Shown piece after piece: positions 18,348-26,863 of a stretch of 64,000 nucleotides of DNA (positions are counted from its first letter, which is position 1; every line of letters starts with the position of its first letter). Made by a program: the position numbers and the translations under genes. The notes under the pieces are model-generated. The model made no database searches. It saw only the letters and a program-made list of their open reading frames with translations, and was not told the DNA's origin. The stretch covers positions 37,625 to 101,624 of the forward strand of contig WHTY01000004.1 of the NCBI GenBank assembly GCA_009377475.1. The letters are read 5' to 3'. Source of the stretch: Actinophytocola sp. (GTDB lineage Bacteria > Actinomycetota > Actinomycetes > Mycobacteriales > Pseudonocardiaceae).

Positions 18348-18540
18348 GCATGCACCCTAAACCCTCACAGCACAAGATCCAGGATCGTCGCGACGTTGCC
18401 CCTCCAGTAGAAGCACTCACGGACAAACAGCCTGCGAGTGGCAGCTTTCACGGAGGCCGAACCTGCGAGTGCTGCCACTGGTGGGGCAGAATCGGGCTTC
18501 CAGCCAGAGCCACCCGCGACCTCAGGCATCATTGGAAGTG

Positions 18541-19713
18541 ATGTCGACAACGATCTCCCGGCTGCTCGCCCTGAGCACGGTCTCCGGCGCCCGCTACCTG
18601 ATGACCGGCGCCGTGCTTGGCGCGATCGTGGCGTTGTCGCTGAACATGGCGTTGTCGTCCGCCGAGCCGCGCACGCCCTCCGCTCCTGCCCCGGTGGGCG
18701 GCGGCATGCCGACGACGGACGGCGAGACGAAGTCCCCCTACGACGTCCCGGTCGGCACCTGCCTGAACTGGACGGAATCCGACGGCAGCGACATGACCGC
18801 CGTCAATTGTGATGAAGCGCACGTCTTCGAGGTCACCGAGATCATCCAGGTCGGCAGCGAGTTCCCGCAGGACGCCGAACGCCCCAGTGTGGAGAAATGG
18901 CGCAATATCGCGGCCAAGAAATGTGAGGACGGCGTCGAGAAGTACCTGAACGACCCGCTCGACCCGGAGGGCAAATACTCGATCACCGCGCTACTGCCCA
19001 ACCAGCCGGAATGGGACAGCGACGAAAGGACGCTGCGCTGCGGGTTGTGGCGGACCGGCCCAGGTGGCTCGCTGCAGGCAACGACCGGCTCGGCGAAAGA
19101 CCAGAGCCAGTCGGACATCTGGGCCAAGGGGACGTGCCTGGGGTTGGAGGACAAATCGGTCGGCGATCCGGTGTCCTGCGACCGGCAGCACTCGTACGAG
19201 ATGGTCGCGGTCATCAAGCTCAGCGACCATTTCAAGGACGGCTACCCGCTGGCGAAGAAGCAGGGCGCCTACCTCGACAAGGTGTGCAACAAGCGCATTC
19301 AGCAGTACACCGGCGGCATAGACCTGGAGAAGAAGAACCTGATCGCCACGTGGGACACCAGAACCAAGGCGAGCTGGGACGCCGGGTCTGTCTACATCAA
19401 CTGCAAGGTGGCCCGGCTGCTCAAGGACGAGTCGGGGCTGGCCCCGATCACCGGCAGCATCGCCAAGAACCCGCCGGCGGATAAGTCCGATTCGGACAGT
19501 GGTGACGGCAAGTCGGGTGATTCCGGCGATGGCACGGACGGTTCCGACGATGGTTCCGGCGACACCACGGACGACGGTCGAGGTGACGGCAACAACGGGA
19601 ATGGCAACAACGACGACGACGGCGACCCAGGGAACAGCTCAACCGGTGAGGACAACGGCCGGGCTGACGGTGCCACCGACGAGACCGCACCGCCGACATC
19701 GGCTGCCAACTGA
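18541..19713 (+). CDS. Septum-formation family protein, membrane-anchored
   Basis: A 390-residue protein with one N-terminal membrane segment (about residues 18-38). Two copies of the actinobacterial Septum_form-type domain follow, each starting with a G-T-C-L motif (VGTCLNW about residue 76; KGTCLGLED about 198) and carrying paired cysteines and a C-D/E-x-x-H element (CDEAHVFEV, CDRQHSYEM). A low-complexity Asp/Gly/Ser tail of about 90 residues ends the protein. It probably faces the cell exterior. The ATG at 18541 has GGAAG upstream. The next gene, a zincin, begins 15 bases after its stop. Confidence 0.8.
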   Translation: MSTTISRLLALSTVSGARYLMTGAVLGAIVALSLNMALSSAEPRTPSAPAPVGGGMPTTDGETKSPYDVPVGTCLNWTESDGSDMTAVNCDEAHVFEVTEIIQVGSEFPQDAERPSVEKWRNIAAKKCEDGVEKYLNDPLDPEGKYSITALLPNQPEWDSDERTLRCGLWRTGPGGSLQATTGSAKDQSQSDIWAKGTCLGLEDKSVGDPVSCDRQHSYEMVAVIKLSDHFKDGYPLAKKQGAYLDKVCNKRIQQYTGGIDLEKKNLIATWDTRTKASWDAGSVYINCKVARLLKDESGLAPITGSIAKNPPADKSDSDSGDGKSGDSGDGTDGSDDGSGDTTDDGRGDGNNGNGNNDDDGDPGNSSTGEDNGRADGATDETAPPTSAAN

Positions 19714-19728
19714 CGTCTGGGGGCGCGT

Positions 19729-20079
19729 ATGACAGTGTCGATGGCCGAGGAGCGGTTCGAGGAACTTGTCGCGGACGCGCTCGACGAGATCCCGCCGGAG
19801 TTCGCCACCGCGATGGACAACGTCGTCGTCCTGGTGGAGCCGTTCAACAAGGAGGAACCGGGCATCCTCGGGCTCTACCACGGCGTCGCGCTGACCGAGC
19901 GCACCCACGATTACAGCGGTCAGCTACCCGACCGGATCTCGATCTACCGCGACCCGATCCTTGCGATGTGCGAGTCGGAGGAGCAGGTCGTCGACGAGGT
20001 GGTGATCACCGTGGTCCACGAGATCGCGCACCACTTCGGCATCGACGACGAACGGCTGCACGAGCTCGGCTGGGCGTAA
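19729..20079 (+). CDS. Zincin-like metallopeptidase family protein
   Basis: A 116-residue member of the small zincin family (PF06262 type). The C-terminal helix bears HEIAHHFGIDDERLHELGW (residues 97-115), an HExxH zinc motif with a third ligand after the glycine turn. The N-terminal part (FEELVADALDEIPPEF) is typical. It is usually annotated as a metallopeptidase, but its substrates are unknown. ATG 19729 is used; ATG 19741 is a possible alternative. It probably shares a transcript with the septum-formation gene. Confidence 0.88.
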   Translation: MTVSMAEERFEELVADALDEIPPEFATAMDNVVVLVEPFNKEEPGILGLYHGVALTERTHDYSGQLPDRISIYRDPILAMCESEEQVVDEVVITVVHEIAHHFGIDDERLHELGWA

Positions 20080-20127
20080 AACCCACGGCGGCGGGCACTC
20101 CCCCGCGGCCAACGGCGGCGGACGTCG

Positions 20128-20844
20128 TCAGGCCGGTCCCTTCCCCGGTTCGATCGTCCGCACCCGCAGATGGTGGCTGCGCAGGTTCTCGTTGGCGCAC
20201 CCGCTCCGCTGGTACGACAGGAACTTCGAGTTCGTCTCCTGCGGCGGGTACACCCGCAGACCGCGCACCTGCGTCGGTTGGCAGTCCTTGGGGTCGTAGT
20301 TGCCGACCTGCGTGAAACCGACCGCCGCGTAGGCGGTCTCGCCAGCCGCGAGCATCACCGGGTCGCCCTTGCTGCCCTCGCGGTACGCGGCGGCGCCGAC
20401 CTGGTGACCGTCGTCGCCCGCGACGTACGACACGCCGGGGAAGCCATGGATCTCGCACGACGCACCGCTGACGTTGGTGAACCGCACCGGACGCCAGATC
20501 GTGCCCGCCGCGCCGCTCGCCGGACCGAGGGACAGCTTCACGTCCCCCGATGCGCACAGTCCCGGATTCGCCTGCGGCTTGCGGGTCTGCTGCTCAACGT
20601 CGTTGTCCGGGGACGACGGCGCGGTCGTGGTCCGCTCCGGCGACGACGTCGTGGGCGGACTGGGCGACGTAGGCGGACTGGGCGACGTAGGCGGACTGGG
20701 CGACGTCGGGGACGTCGGGGACGAGGTCTGTTGCTCACTGCCGGGTAGCTGTTCATCGCCGCCGCATCCCGCGAGCGCCACGGCCACCATCGCGACCGCG
20801 CACGTGCCGAGCAGACCGGAGCGTCGTGCCGGTCGGTGAGCCAT
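20128..20844 (-). CDS. DUF4232 lipoprotein
   Basis: A 238-residue exported lipoprotein. The signal peptide ends in the lipobox LAGC (Cys about 27). A Ser/Pro/Thr linker follows (about residues 38-80), and then a DUF4232 beta-sandwich domain with conserved C...C pairs: CASGDVKLSLGPASGAAGT, FTNVSGASCEIHGFPGVSYV and the closing RSGCANENL. DUF4232 domains are common in mycobacterial and streptomycete surface lipoproteins. The linker is encoded by an 18-bp tandem repeat, so its length may vary between strains. Confidence 0.88.
   Translation of the reverse strand: MAHRPARRSGLLGTCAVAMVAVALAGCGGDEQLPGSEQQTSSPTSPTSPSPPTSPSPPTSPSPPTTSSPERTTTAPSSPDNDVEQQTRKPQANPGLCASGDVKLSLGPASGAAGTIWRPVRFTNVSGASCEIHGFPGVSYVAGDDGHQVGAAAYREGSKGDPVMLAAGETAYAAVGFTQVGNYDPKDCQPTQVRGLRVYPPQETNSKFLSYQRSGCANENLRSHHLRVRTIEPGKGPA
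20654..20707 (-). repeat. 18-bp x 3 coding minisatellite in lipoprotein linker
   Basis: Three near-perfect copies of an 18-bp unit (GGCGGACTGGGCGACGTA on the plus strand) at 20654-20671, 20672-20689 and 20690-20707 encode the TSPSPP repeats of the linker. The unit is a multiple of three, so copy-number change keeps the frame. Confidence 0.85.
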
Positions 20845-20916
20845 TCTCTGTCCTCCCCTGAACGGGTTACCGCGTGCTGTCCTAGGGACGCCTCACGCTC
20901 GGGGGAGGTTGCGTGA

Positions 20917-21534
20917 TCACATGTCCACGCCTGCCCAGGAGTGACAGTGCCAGCGACCGCCGTCGGTCGCCTCCAACACGATGGATCCGGTGTTCGGGAT
21001 CAGCCCAGCGTCGGCGAGGTTGGGCGGCACGTTGTCCGCGAGTAGTTCCGCGCACAGCCGCATGGCAGCGCCGTGGCTGACGACGACCACCGTGCCGTCA
21101 GGGTGTTCCTGCTCGTGCTTCGCGCGGATCTGCCCGATCGCGCTGTGGAACCGCTCCGCGATGTCGTGCCCGCTCTCCCCGCCCGGCATCGCCAGGTGGA
21201 GCTCGCCCTGCGTCCACGGGTGGAAGACCTGCGCGAACGCGGTGATCGCCTCGGTGTCCCCGCGATCCTCCAGGTCGCCAACGAAGACCTCCTGCAGCCC
21301 CTCGACCACCCGGACGTCGAAGCCATGGCGTGCGGCGAGCGGCGCCGCCGTCTGCTGCGCGCGGACCGCGACCGAGGCGTAGACCCCGACGATCGGGGCG
21401 TCGGCGAGCTGGTCGGCCAGGGCGTCAGCCTGCTGTCTGCCGAGTTCGGTCAGCGGTGGACCCGGCATCTTCGTGTTGAGCGTCCGCAACACGTTGGCCG
21501 TGCTCTGCGCGTGCCTGACGAGCTGTAGCTTCAC
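20917..21534 (-). CDS. Histidine phosphatase superfamily (phosphoglycerate mutase-like) protein
   Basis: A 205-residue protein opening with LVRHAQST (residues 4-11), the phosphohistidine motif, here RHAQ rather than the more common RHG. It continues with PLTELGRQQADALA and ends with the second catalytic histidine in VVVSHGAAMRL. The proton donor region is MPGGESGHDIAERF. The substrate is not predictable. It starts at GTG 21534, 92 bases downstream of pheA. Confidence 0.9.
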   Translation of the reverse strand: MKLQLVRHAQSTANVLRTLNTKMPGPPLTELGRQQADALADQLADAPIVGVYASVAVRAQQTAAPLAARHGFDVRVVEGLQEVFVGDLEDRGDTEAITAFAQVFHPWTQGELHLAMPGGESGHDIAERFHSAIGQIRAKHEQEHPDGTVVVVSHGAAMRLCAELLADNVPPNLADAGLIPNTGSIVLEATDGGRWHCHSWAGVDM

Positions 21535-21626
21535 CTAGACGTCCCATACCTCGCTCCTGTCCCCGACCACCCTCCACTCTGCCGTAACTCGGCCCCGGAC
21601 GGCAGCGACGAACGTCAGCGATCTCC

Positions 21627-22535
21627 TCAGGCGGTGTCGCCCTTGCGGACCGACTCGACCCAGTCCGCCGCGTTGACGAAATCCTCGTTCCCCGCTGCGG
21701 GCTGGATGCTGGGCCTTACGCCGTCCGCGCGCGGGTGCGAGCCGAGGAACCGCAGGTGACAGCGCCTGCGCAGCGCGGCGAGGGCGTCTCCGATGCGGGG
21801 CTCTGCGACGTGGCCCTCGAAGTCGATGAAGAACCGGTACTCGCCGAAGCCGCCCTTGGACGGCCGTGCGTCGAGCCGGGTCAGGTTGATGCCCCGGAAC
21901 GCCAGCTCGGTCAGCAGCTCGGACAGCGCGCCGGTGCGGTTGACCGCCGCGGCGACCACGGACGTCCGGTCGGAGCCGGTCGGCGCTGGCAGCTCGCCGG
22001 GACGCCGCACCAACAGGAACCGGGTGCGGGCGTCCGGGATGTCGGCGACCTCCGTTGCGATCGTCCGCAGCCGGTAGTGCTCGACGGCGACCGGAGCGAC
22101 GACGGCGGCGTCGTACTCGCCGTCCCGCACGGCGACCGCGGCGGCGGCCGTCGACGCGGCGGCGACATGCCGGGCGGACGGCAGGTTGTGCGCGAGCCAG
22201 TGCTGCACTTGCGCCAGCGCGTGCGGGTGGCTGGCGACGGTGCGGACGTCGGCGGCCTCGACGTCGGGCCGGGCGAGCACGCTGAAGTGGATCGGCAGCA
22301 ACGCCTCGGCGACGGCGACCAGCGGCTCGTCCTCGGCGAGTCCGTCCAGCGTGGCGGTCACTGGCCCTTCGACCGAGTTCTCGACCGGCACGCACGCCGC
22401 GTCGGTCTCGCCCTTTCGGACGGCGGCGATCGCGAGGCCGATGGTGTCGTAGGGCACGAGTTCACCCTCGGCGAGGGAGCGCGCGGCCTGCTCGGTGAAC
22501 GTCCCTTGCGGGCCGAAATAGGCAATCCGGGTCAC
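21627..22535 (-). CDS. pheA: Prephenate dehydratase
   Basis: Monofunctional prephenate dehydratase, about 302 residues, that makes phenylpyruvate for phenylalanine synthesis. It starts IAYFGPQGTFTEQAA and has CVPVENSVEGPV, the catalytic TRFLLVRR segment (T-R-F) and a C-terminal ACT domain with GALSELLTELAFRGINLTRLDARPSK and the ESRP-like region as the Phe-sensing site. GTG 22535 is preferred to TTG 22541 because conserved sequence begins at once. It is divergent from the macrodomain gene across 175 bp. Confidence 0.95.
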   Translation of the reverse strand: MTRIAYFGPQGTFTEQAARSLAEGELVPYDTIGLAIAAVRKGETDAACVPVENSVEGPVTATLDGLAEDEPLVAVAEALLPIHFSVLARPDVEAADVRTVASHPHALAQVQHWLAHNLPSARHVAAASTAAAAVAVRDGEYDAAVVAPVAVEHYRLRTIATEVADIPDARTRFLLVRRPGELPAPTGSDRTSVVAAAVNRTGALSELLTELAFRGINLTRLDARPSKGGFGEYRFFIDFEGHVAEPRIGDALAALRRRCHLRFLGSHPRADGVRPSIQPAAGNEDFVNAADWVESVRKGDTA

Positions 22536-22710
22536 GTGCAAAGGTTACGCAGCGAGAGCCGGACGCGCTAAGCCCGGATGGCCGTCAGGTAGACCCCGGG
22601 TGGAGTAGCGGCGATAACTCCGCGTACGTGGGGTACCTCACCTGGATGGCACGGCAGCGAAGGGCACGTCACCGGTTACACCCTGTGCAAATTTTTGTCA
22701 CACTGGAGCC

Positions 22711-23325
22711 GTGACCACCGAATCGGGGACAACCCACAGTGGTACGGAGGACCGGGTACACCGGATGTGCCCGGAATTGGTGCTGTGCGCGCTCGACGAG
22801 GCGATGACCGAAGCGTGGCAGTTTGTCGCGACGACGGGGCGTGCCCGGGTCCGGGTGCACCAGGGTTCGGTGCTCGACGTTTCCGCGCACGCCGTCGTCA
22901 GCCCCGCCAACTCGCAGGGCTGGATGCGGGGCGGGATCGACGCGATCTACTCCCGTGCGTTTCCGGGCGTTGAGCAGCACGTTCGCAGCGCGGTGCTGAC
23001 GTATCACGGCGGGGAGCTGCCGGTCGGGCAGGCCGTCGTCGTGCCGACAGGGGAGCCGCAACCCGCGTGGCTGATCAGCGCGCCGACAATGCGCAACCCC
23101 GGCGAGTGGCTGCCCGCCGACACGGTGCACCCCTACCTCGCCGCGCGGGCGGTGTTCGAGTTCTGGCGCGGCGGCGAGGTGGAACACGGCGTCAGCGCGC
23201 GGGGCGCCATCGACGTGATCGCGATGCCCGGCCTCGGCACCGGCGTCGGCGGTGTCGCACCGGCGAACTGCGCGCGGCAGGTGGCGGCGGCGTGGGACGA
23301 GGTGTTCGGCCAGTTGACCGCCTGA
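22711..23325 (+). CDS. Macrodomain (ADP-ribose-binding fold) protein
   Basis: A 204-residue protein built on a macrodomain. VVSPANSQGWMRGGIDAIYSRAF (about 62-84) matches the N-A-N and G-G-V/I-D ligand loop, and MPGLGTGVGG (about 172-181) matches the glycine-rich phosphate loop near the C-terminus. It may bind or hydrolyse ADP-ribose derivatives. The ANSQGWM variant suggests a divergent subgroup. GTG 22711 follows TGGAGCC. Confidence 0.85.
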   Translation: MTTESGTTHSGTEDRVHRMCPELVLCALDEAMTEAWQFVATTGRARVRVHQGSVLDVSAHAVVSPANSQGWMRGGIDAIYSRAFPGVEQHVRSAVLTYHGGELPVGQAVVVPTGEPQPAWLISAPTMRNPGEWLPADTVHPYLAARAVFEFWRGGEVEHGVSARGAIDVIAMPGLGTGVGGVAPANCARQVAAAWDEVFGQLTA

Positions 23326-23572
23326 GCGAATCGACAGCTCCGGCCCAGGTCGACAAGGGTCGTTTCCGCCTCGACGTCCGGTGGCACCCTGCTCACCAGA
23401 CGTCACAACACCTGGTGATCACCTTGCGGAAAACGACGAATCCGGCGGACACTGGCGTGTGAGAACCGCGTGAATTCGGTGCCGTTGGTCACAGCGCCGA
23501 TACGGCAGGGCAGCTTGCTGTTTTCATCGAATCCCATCGCAGTGTTGATCGGTGAGGCCAAGGGAGGCTTCG

Positions 23573-24505
23573 ATGGCGAGGGTGCGCGAGCTGTCCCCGT
23601 ACGTCGAGCTTGACCGGGACCAGTGGCGCGAGCTTCGCCGGTCGACGCCGCTGCCGCTGACAGCGGAGGAACTGGTCCGGTTGCGCGGACTCGGCGAGCA
23701 AGTCGATCTCGCCGAGGTCGCCGACGTCTATCTCCCGCTGTCCCGCCTGATCAACCTCCAGGTCGCCGCCCGACAGCAGTTGTACGAGGTGACGACGACG
23801 TTCCTCGGTGAGGACACCCGAGGCACCAAGGTCCCGTTCGTCATCGGCATCGCGGGCAGCGTCGCGGTCGGCAAGTCGACGACCGCCCGCATCCTGCGAA
23901 CGCTGCTCGCGCGGTGGTCCGACCACCCGCGCGTCGACCTCGTCACCACCGACGGCTTCCTGTACCCGCGCGCCGAACTGATCCGGCGCGGGATCATGCA
24001 CCGCAAGGGCTTCCCGGAGAGCTACGACCGCAGGGCGCTGCTGCGCTTCGTCACCGATGTCAAGTCCGGCGCGGACGAGGTCGGCGCGCCGGTGTACTCG
24101 CACAAGCTCTACGACCGGCTCGCCGGGGAGGAACACGTCGTCCGTCGGCCGGACATCCTGATCGTCGAAGGCCTGAACGTGCTGCAACCGCACCCCCGGC
24201 TCGCGGTGTCCGACCTGTTCGACTTCTCGCTGTACGTCGACGCGCACACCGACGACATCAAGCAGTGGTACATCGACCGCTTCCTGACGCTGCGCGACAC
24301 CGCGTTCGCCGACCCCGAGTCGCACTTCCACCACTTCGCGGGCCTGGACGACGAGGAAGCGCGCGTCGAGGCCGAACACCTGTGGACCACGATCAACGAG
24401 CCGAACCTGATCGAGAACATCCTGCCGACGCGCCCGCGCGCGACGCTGGTGCTGCGCAAGGACTCGGACCACTCGATCAACCGGGTGCGGCTGCGGAAGC
24501 TGTAG
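23573..24505 (+). CDS. coaA: Type I pantothenate kinase
   Basis: A 310-residue kinase for the first step of coenzyme A synthesis. The P-loop [10 protein letters not shown] lies at 95-104. It continues with [11 protein letters not shown], the CoaA-specific [33 protein letters not shown] and the C-terminal [19 protein letters not shown]. Length equals the E. coli and mycobacterial enzymes. ATG 23573 follows a strong GGGAGG. Its stop is inside a small GC hairpin (24504-24519) that may help termination. The 247 bp upstream carry no gene. Confidence 0.97.
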   Translation: MARVRELSPYVELDRDQWRELRRSTPLPLTAEELVRLRGLGEQVDLAEVADVYLPLSRLINLQVAARQQLYEVTTTFLGEDTRGTKVPFVIGIAGSVAVGKSTTARILRTLLARWSDHPRVDLVTTDGFLYPRAELIRRGIMHRKGFPESYDRRALLRFVTDVKSGADEVGAPVYSHKLYDRLAGEEHVVRRPDILIVEGLNVLQPHPRLAVSDLFDFSLYVDAHTDDIKQWYIDRFLTLRDTAFADPESHFHHFAGLDDEEARVEAEHLWTTINEPNLIENILPTRPRATLVLRKDSDHSINRVRLRKL

Positions 24506-24605
24506 CGCCCTGCGGCGCTGACGGCGCTGACGGCGGTCGCGGGGCCGTGTGGCCGCGCTGTGCCGGTGTGGCGCTGGCCTCTGTCCGTCGTGAGACGCTG
24601 CAGTG

Positions 24606-25463
24606 ATGCAGCGGATCCTCCTCGTAGTGGTGGTGCTGATGGGCGTGTTGGGCGCGATCGTCGGCGGCATGTATGTCGCGCAGCGCAGCCTGATTTACCA
24701 CCCGTCGCCCGGCCCGCTACCGAGCGCGTCCGACGTGCTGCCCGGCGGAGAGGACGTCACGCTGCACACCAGCGACGGGCTCGCGCTGTCGGCGTGGTTC
24801 TTCCCCGCCAACGGCTCGGCTAATGACGCCGGCACCGACGGCGCGGCGGACGCCGAGACCTCGCCAGTGGTGCTGGTCGCGCAGGGCAACGGCGGCAACC
24901 GGGGCGGCCGCGTCGACCTCGCCCGGGCGTTGACGCGGCACGACATCTCGGTCCTGCTGTTCGACTACCGGGGTTACGGCGGAAACCAGGGCGACCCCAC
25001 CGAGGACGGCCTCGCCCGCGACGTCCGGGCTGCCTATGGCTACCTCGTCTCGGAACGCGACGTGCCGCGCGAGCGGCTGTTCTACTTCGGCGAGAGCCTT
25101 GGCAGCGGCGTCGTCAGCGAACTGGCGACCGAACATCCACCGGCCGGGATGCTGCTTCGGTCACCGTTCCCCGACCTCGCCGCCGTCGGCTCGGAGCACT
25201 ACCCGTGGCTTCCGGTGCGCCTGCTGCTCAAGGACCGCTACCCCGTGGCGGACAACGTGTCCGCGCTCGACGACGTCCCGATGGTCGTCGTCTACGGCAC
25301 GGACGACTCGATCGTGCCGCCCGCGCTGAGCGAACAGGTGGCGGCGGCGGCGGACATGCGGCGAGTCGCGGTCGAGGGAGCGGGCCACAACGACCGGGTG
25401 CTGCTGGACGGACCCGAGCTGATCGGCGCCCTGGTGGAGCTCGTCGCGTCGACTACGCGCTAG
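24606..25463 (+). CDS. Membrane-anchored alpha/beta hydrolase (BEM46/YhfR-like)
   Basis: A 285-residue hydrolase with one N-terminal membrane anchor (RILLVVVVLMGVLGAIVGGMY, residues 3-23). The alpha/beta fold follows: VVLVAQGNGGNRGGR as the oxyanion loop, FDYRGYGGNQG, nucleophile GESLGSG (Ser about 170) and late GAGHND. The topology suggests an extracytoplasmic enzyme. Serine hydrolases of this class act on esters or peptides; the substrate is unknown. Confidence 0.85.
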   Translation: MQRILLVVVVLMGVLGAIVGGMYVAQRSLIYHPSPGPLPSASDVLPGGEDVTLHTSDGLALSAWFFPANGSANDAGTDGAADAETSPVVLVAQGNGGNRGGRVDLARALTRHDISVLLFDYRGYGGNQGDPTEDGLARDVRAAYGYLVSERDVPRERLFYFGESLGSGVVSELATEHPPAGMLLRSPFPDLAAVGSEHYPWLPVRLLLKDRYPVADNVSALDDVPMVVVYGTDDSIVPPALSEQVAAAADMRRVAVEGAGHNDRVLLDGPELIGALVELVASTTR

Positions 25464-25642
25464 CCGTGCCGTTGCGCCGTCCGTGGGACTGTTGTGGTTC
25501 GAACGGGGGAACTAAGTCCCTGATTTCCAGTCCTTTGGCCTATACCGGAGGCATGCTGTGTGGCCCGACTCTTGAGGCTGCACGCAGTCGTGCGGCTGAC
25601 GGACAACCGCACGGCTGAACCACCCGATCCTGGAGGAAGCCG

Positions 25643-25801
25643 ATGTTCAGCGCCATCCTGACGTGGGCAGGCGCCATCCTCGGCATCGCCGTCCTGCTCG
25701 CCATGGCCTTCGGACCCGCCGTCGCCGATTTCGACGCGAGCTGGCTGAAGCGCCACTTCCGGCGTCGCGCCCACCGCCAGAACCACTCCGAGGTCGGCTG
25801 A
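25643..25801 (+). CDS. 52-residue single-pass membrane miniprotein
   Basis: The ATG at 25643 is preceded by TGGAGGAAGCC, one of the strongest ribosome sites in the window. The 52 codons encode a hydrophobic segment (AILTWAGAILGIAVLLAMAFGPAVA, about residues 4-28) followed by a basic, His-rich tail (KRHFRRRAHRQNH). It ends TGA at 25801. Codon third positions are GC-rich like neighbouring genes. No family is recognised. It lies between a membrane hydrolase and a general stress protein. Confidence 0.7.
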   Translation: MFSAILTWAGAILGIAVLLAMAFGPAVADFDASWLKRHFRRRAHRQNHSEVG

Positions 25802-25934
25802 GCCGCATCCCGAGCAGCGCCATGACCTGCTGGTTCCTGAGACGCGCCTGTGAAATCGCGCGCATCGGGCATTTCCTGTCGCGCTCGTACGTTGGGATGG
25901 GCGACGGACCCTTTCGCTGAAAGGCGGACAACCC

Positions 25935-26438
25935 ATGACAACCGCATTCGCACAGAACCAGCCGAGGAACCTGCCCGCGCTGCCCAGTGGCTGGCCCATC
26001 GGCTCGTACGAGACGTATGCGGAAGCCCAGCACGCCGTTGACCACCTCGCCGACGAGGACTTCCCCGTCGCGGACGTCACCATCGTCGGCGTGGAACCGA
26101 TGCTGGTCGAGCGCATCGCCGCCCGCCTCACCTGGGGCAAGGTGTTGACGCGTGGCGCGCTCTCCGGCGCATGGTTCGGGCTCTTCGTCGGGTTGCTCTT
26201 GAGTTTGTTCTCTCCCGAAGCTGGCCTCACCCCCATTGTGATCGGTCTGGTCGCTGGTATGGGCTTCGCGATGGTGTTCGCCGCCGTCGGCTACGGCTCA
26301 CAGCGCGGACAGCGGGACTTCACCTCGACGAGCCAGCTCGTCGCGCAGCGCTACGACGTGCTGTGCCAGCCGCGCAACGCCGAACGCGGCAGGGAGATGC
26401 TCGCCAACCTCGCGGCGCGCAACCCGGCGAACTGGTGA
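25935..26438 (+). CDS. General stress protein 17M-like (YflT family) membrane protein
   Basis: A 167-residue protein. The N-terminal GSYETYAEAQHAVDHLADEDFPVADVTIVG (about 24-53) is the GSP17M/YflT-type domain. A Gly-rich pair of membrane segments follows (about 80-125: GALSGAWFGLFVGLLLSLF and IVIGLVAGMGFAMVFAAVGYG), then a short tail. Actinobacterial members are linked to general stress responses by name only. ATG 25935 has AAGG upstream. A hairpin terminator follows the stop. Confidence 0.88.
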   Translation: MTTAFAQNQPRNLPALPSGWPIGSYETYAEAQHAVDHLADEDFPVADVTIVGVEPMLVERIAARLTWGKVLTRGALSGAWFGLFVGLLLSLFSPEAGLTPIVIGLVAGMGFAMVFAAVGYGSQRGQRDFTSTSQLVAQRYDVLCQPRNAERGREMLANLAARNPANW

Positions 26439-26445
26439 CACGCAC

Positions 26446-26485
26446 CCGGTGCTCCTGGCCCGTCGGGGAAAGCCAGGAACACCGG
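26446..26485. terminator. Hairpin terminator after stress-protein gene
   Basis: CCGGTGCTCCTGGC (26446-26459) and GCCAGGAACACCGG (26472-26485) pair with one G-T wobble, beginning 8 bases after the stop at 26438. Confidence 0.65.
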
Positions 26486-26553
26486 ACGTCCCAAGACTGA
26501 CAGTTCCGGGCGGCGAATACACCCCGGAAACTACGAAACCCCCTACGTATGGA

Positions 26554-26593
26554 CCACTCGCAGGCCGGTGGCCCCTTGTCGGCCTGCGAGTGG
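26554..26593. other. 13-bp perfect inverted repeat in a 425-bp intergenic gap
   Basis: CCACTCGCAGGCC (26554-26566) and GGCCTGCGAGTGG (26581-26593) enclose a 14-base loop. The ten-mer CCTGCGAGTG inside it also occurs twice upstream of the septum-formation gene (near 18433 and 18466). Apart from this hairpin, a terminator and an operator-like palindrome, I see nothing in 26439-26863. Confidence 0.6.
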
Positions 26594-26827
26594 AAGCGTT
26601 CGCGGGTCAATTCGCCCGACGCGCCCCGGAATCCACGTCGCGTGTCGTGGCCGTTCCTAGGCTGATCCGCAACCAAGCGCGACCGGCGTCCAGTGCCCCC
26701 GCACCGTTACGCACCTCCGCCGACCTTGCGTCGAACTTCCGCTGAACTTGCCGGAGCGTCGGTTCGTTTGGTGCCAGGCAAGCCCGTGACCTGGTGCTTT
26801 ACTGGCGCACGCAATTCATCGTCAGCA

Positions 26828-26847
26828 CCTGATCAGCGTGGATCAGG
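26828..26847. promoter_or_regulatory. Operator-like palindrome before XRE-SUMF1 gene
   Basis: CCTGATC (26828-26834) and GATCAGG (26841-26847) form a perfect 7-bp inverted repeat with a 6-base spacer, ending 16 bases before ATG 26864. It is a natural candidate site for autoregulation by the XRE domain of that protein. Confidence 0.5.
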
Positions 26848-26863
26848 CGGGCCAAGGGGGCAC

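Noticed and set aside
20654..20707. Regulatory tandem operator sites
   Set aside because: The 18-bp repeat is within the lipoprotein coding frame and encodes the SPP linker, so a coding minisatellite is the simpler reading.
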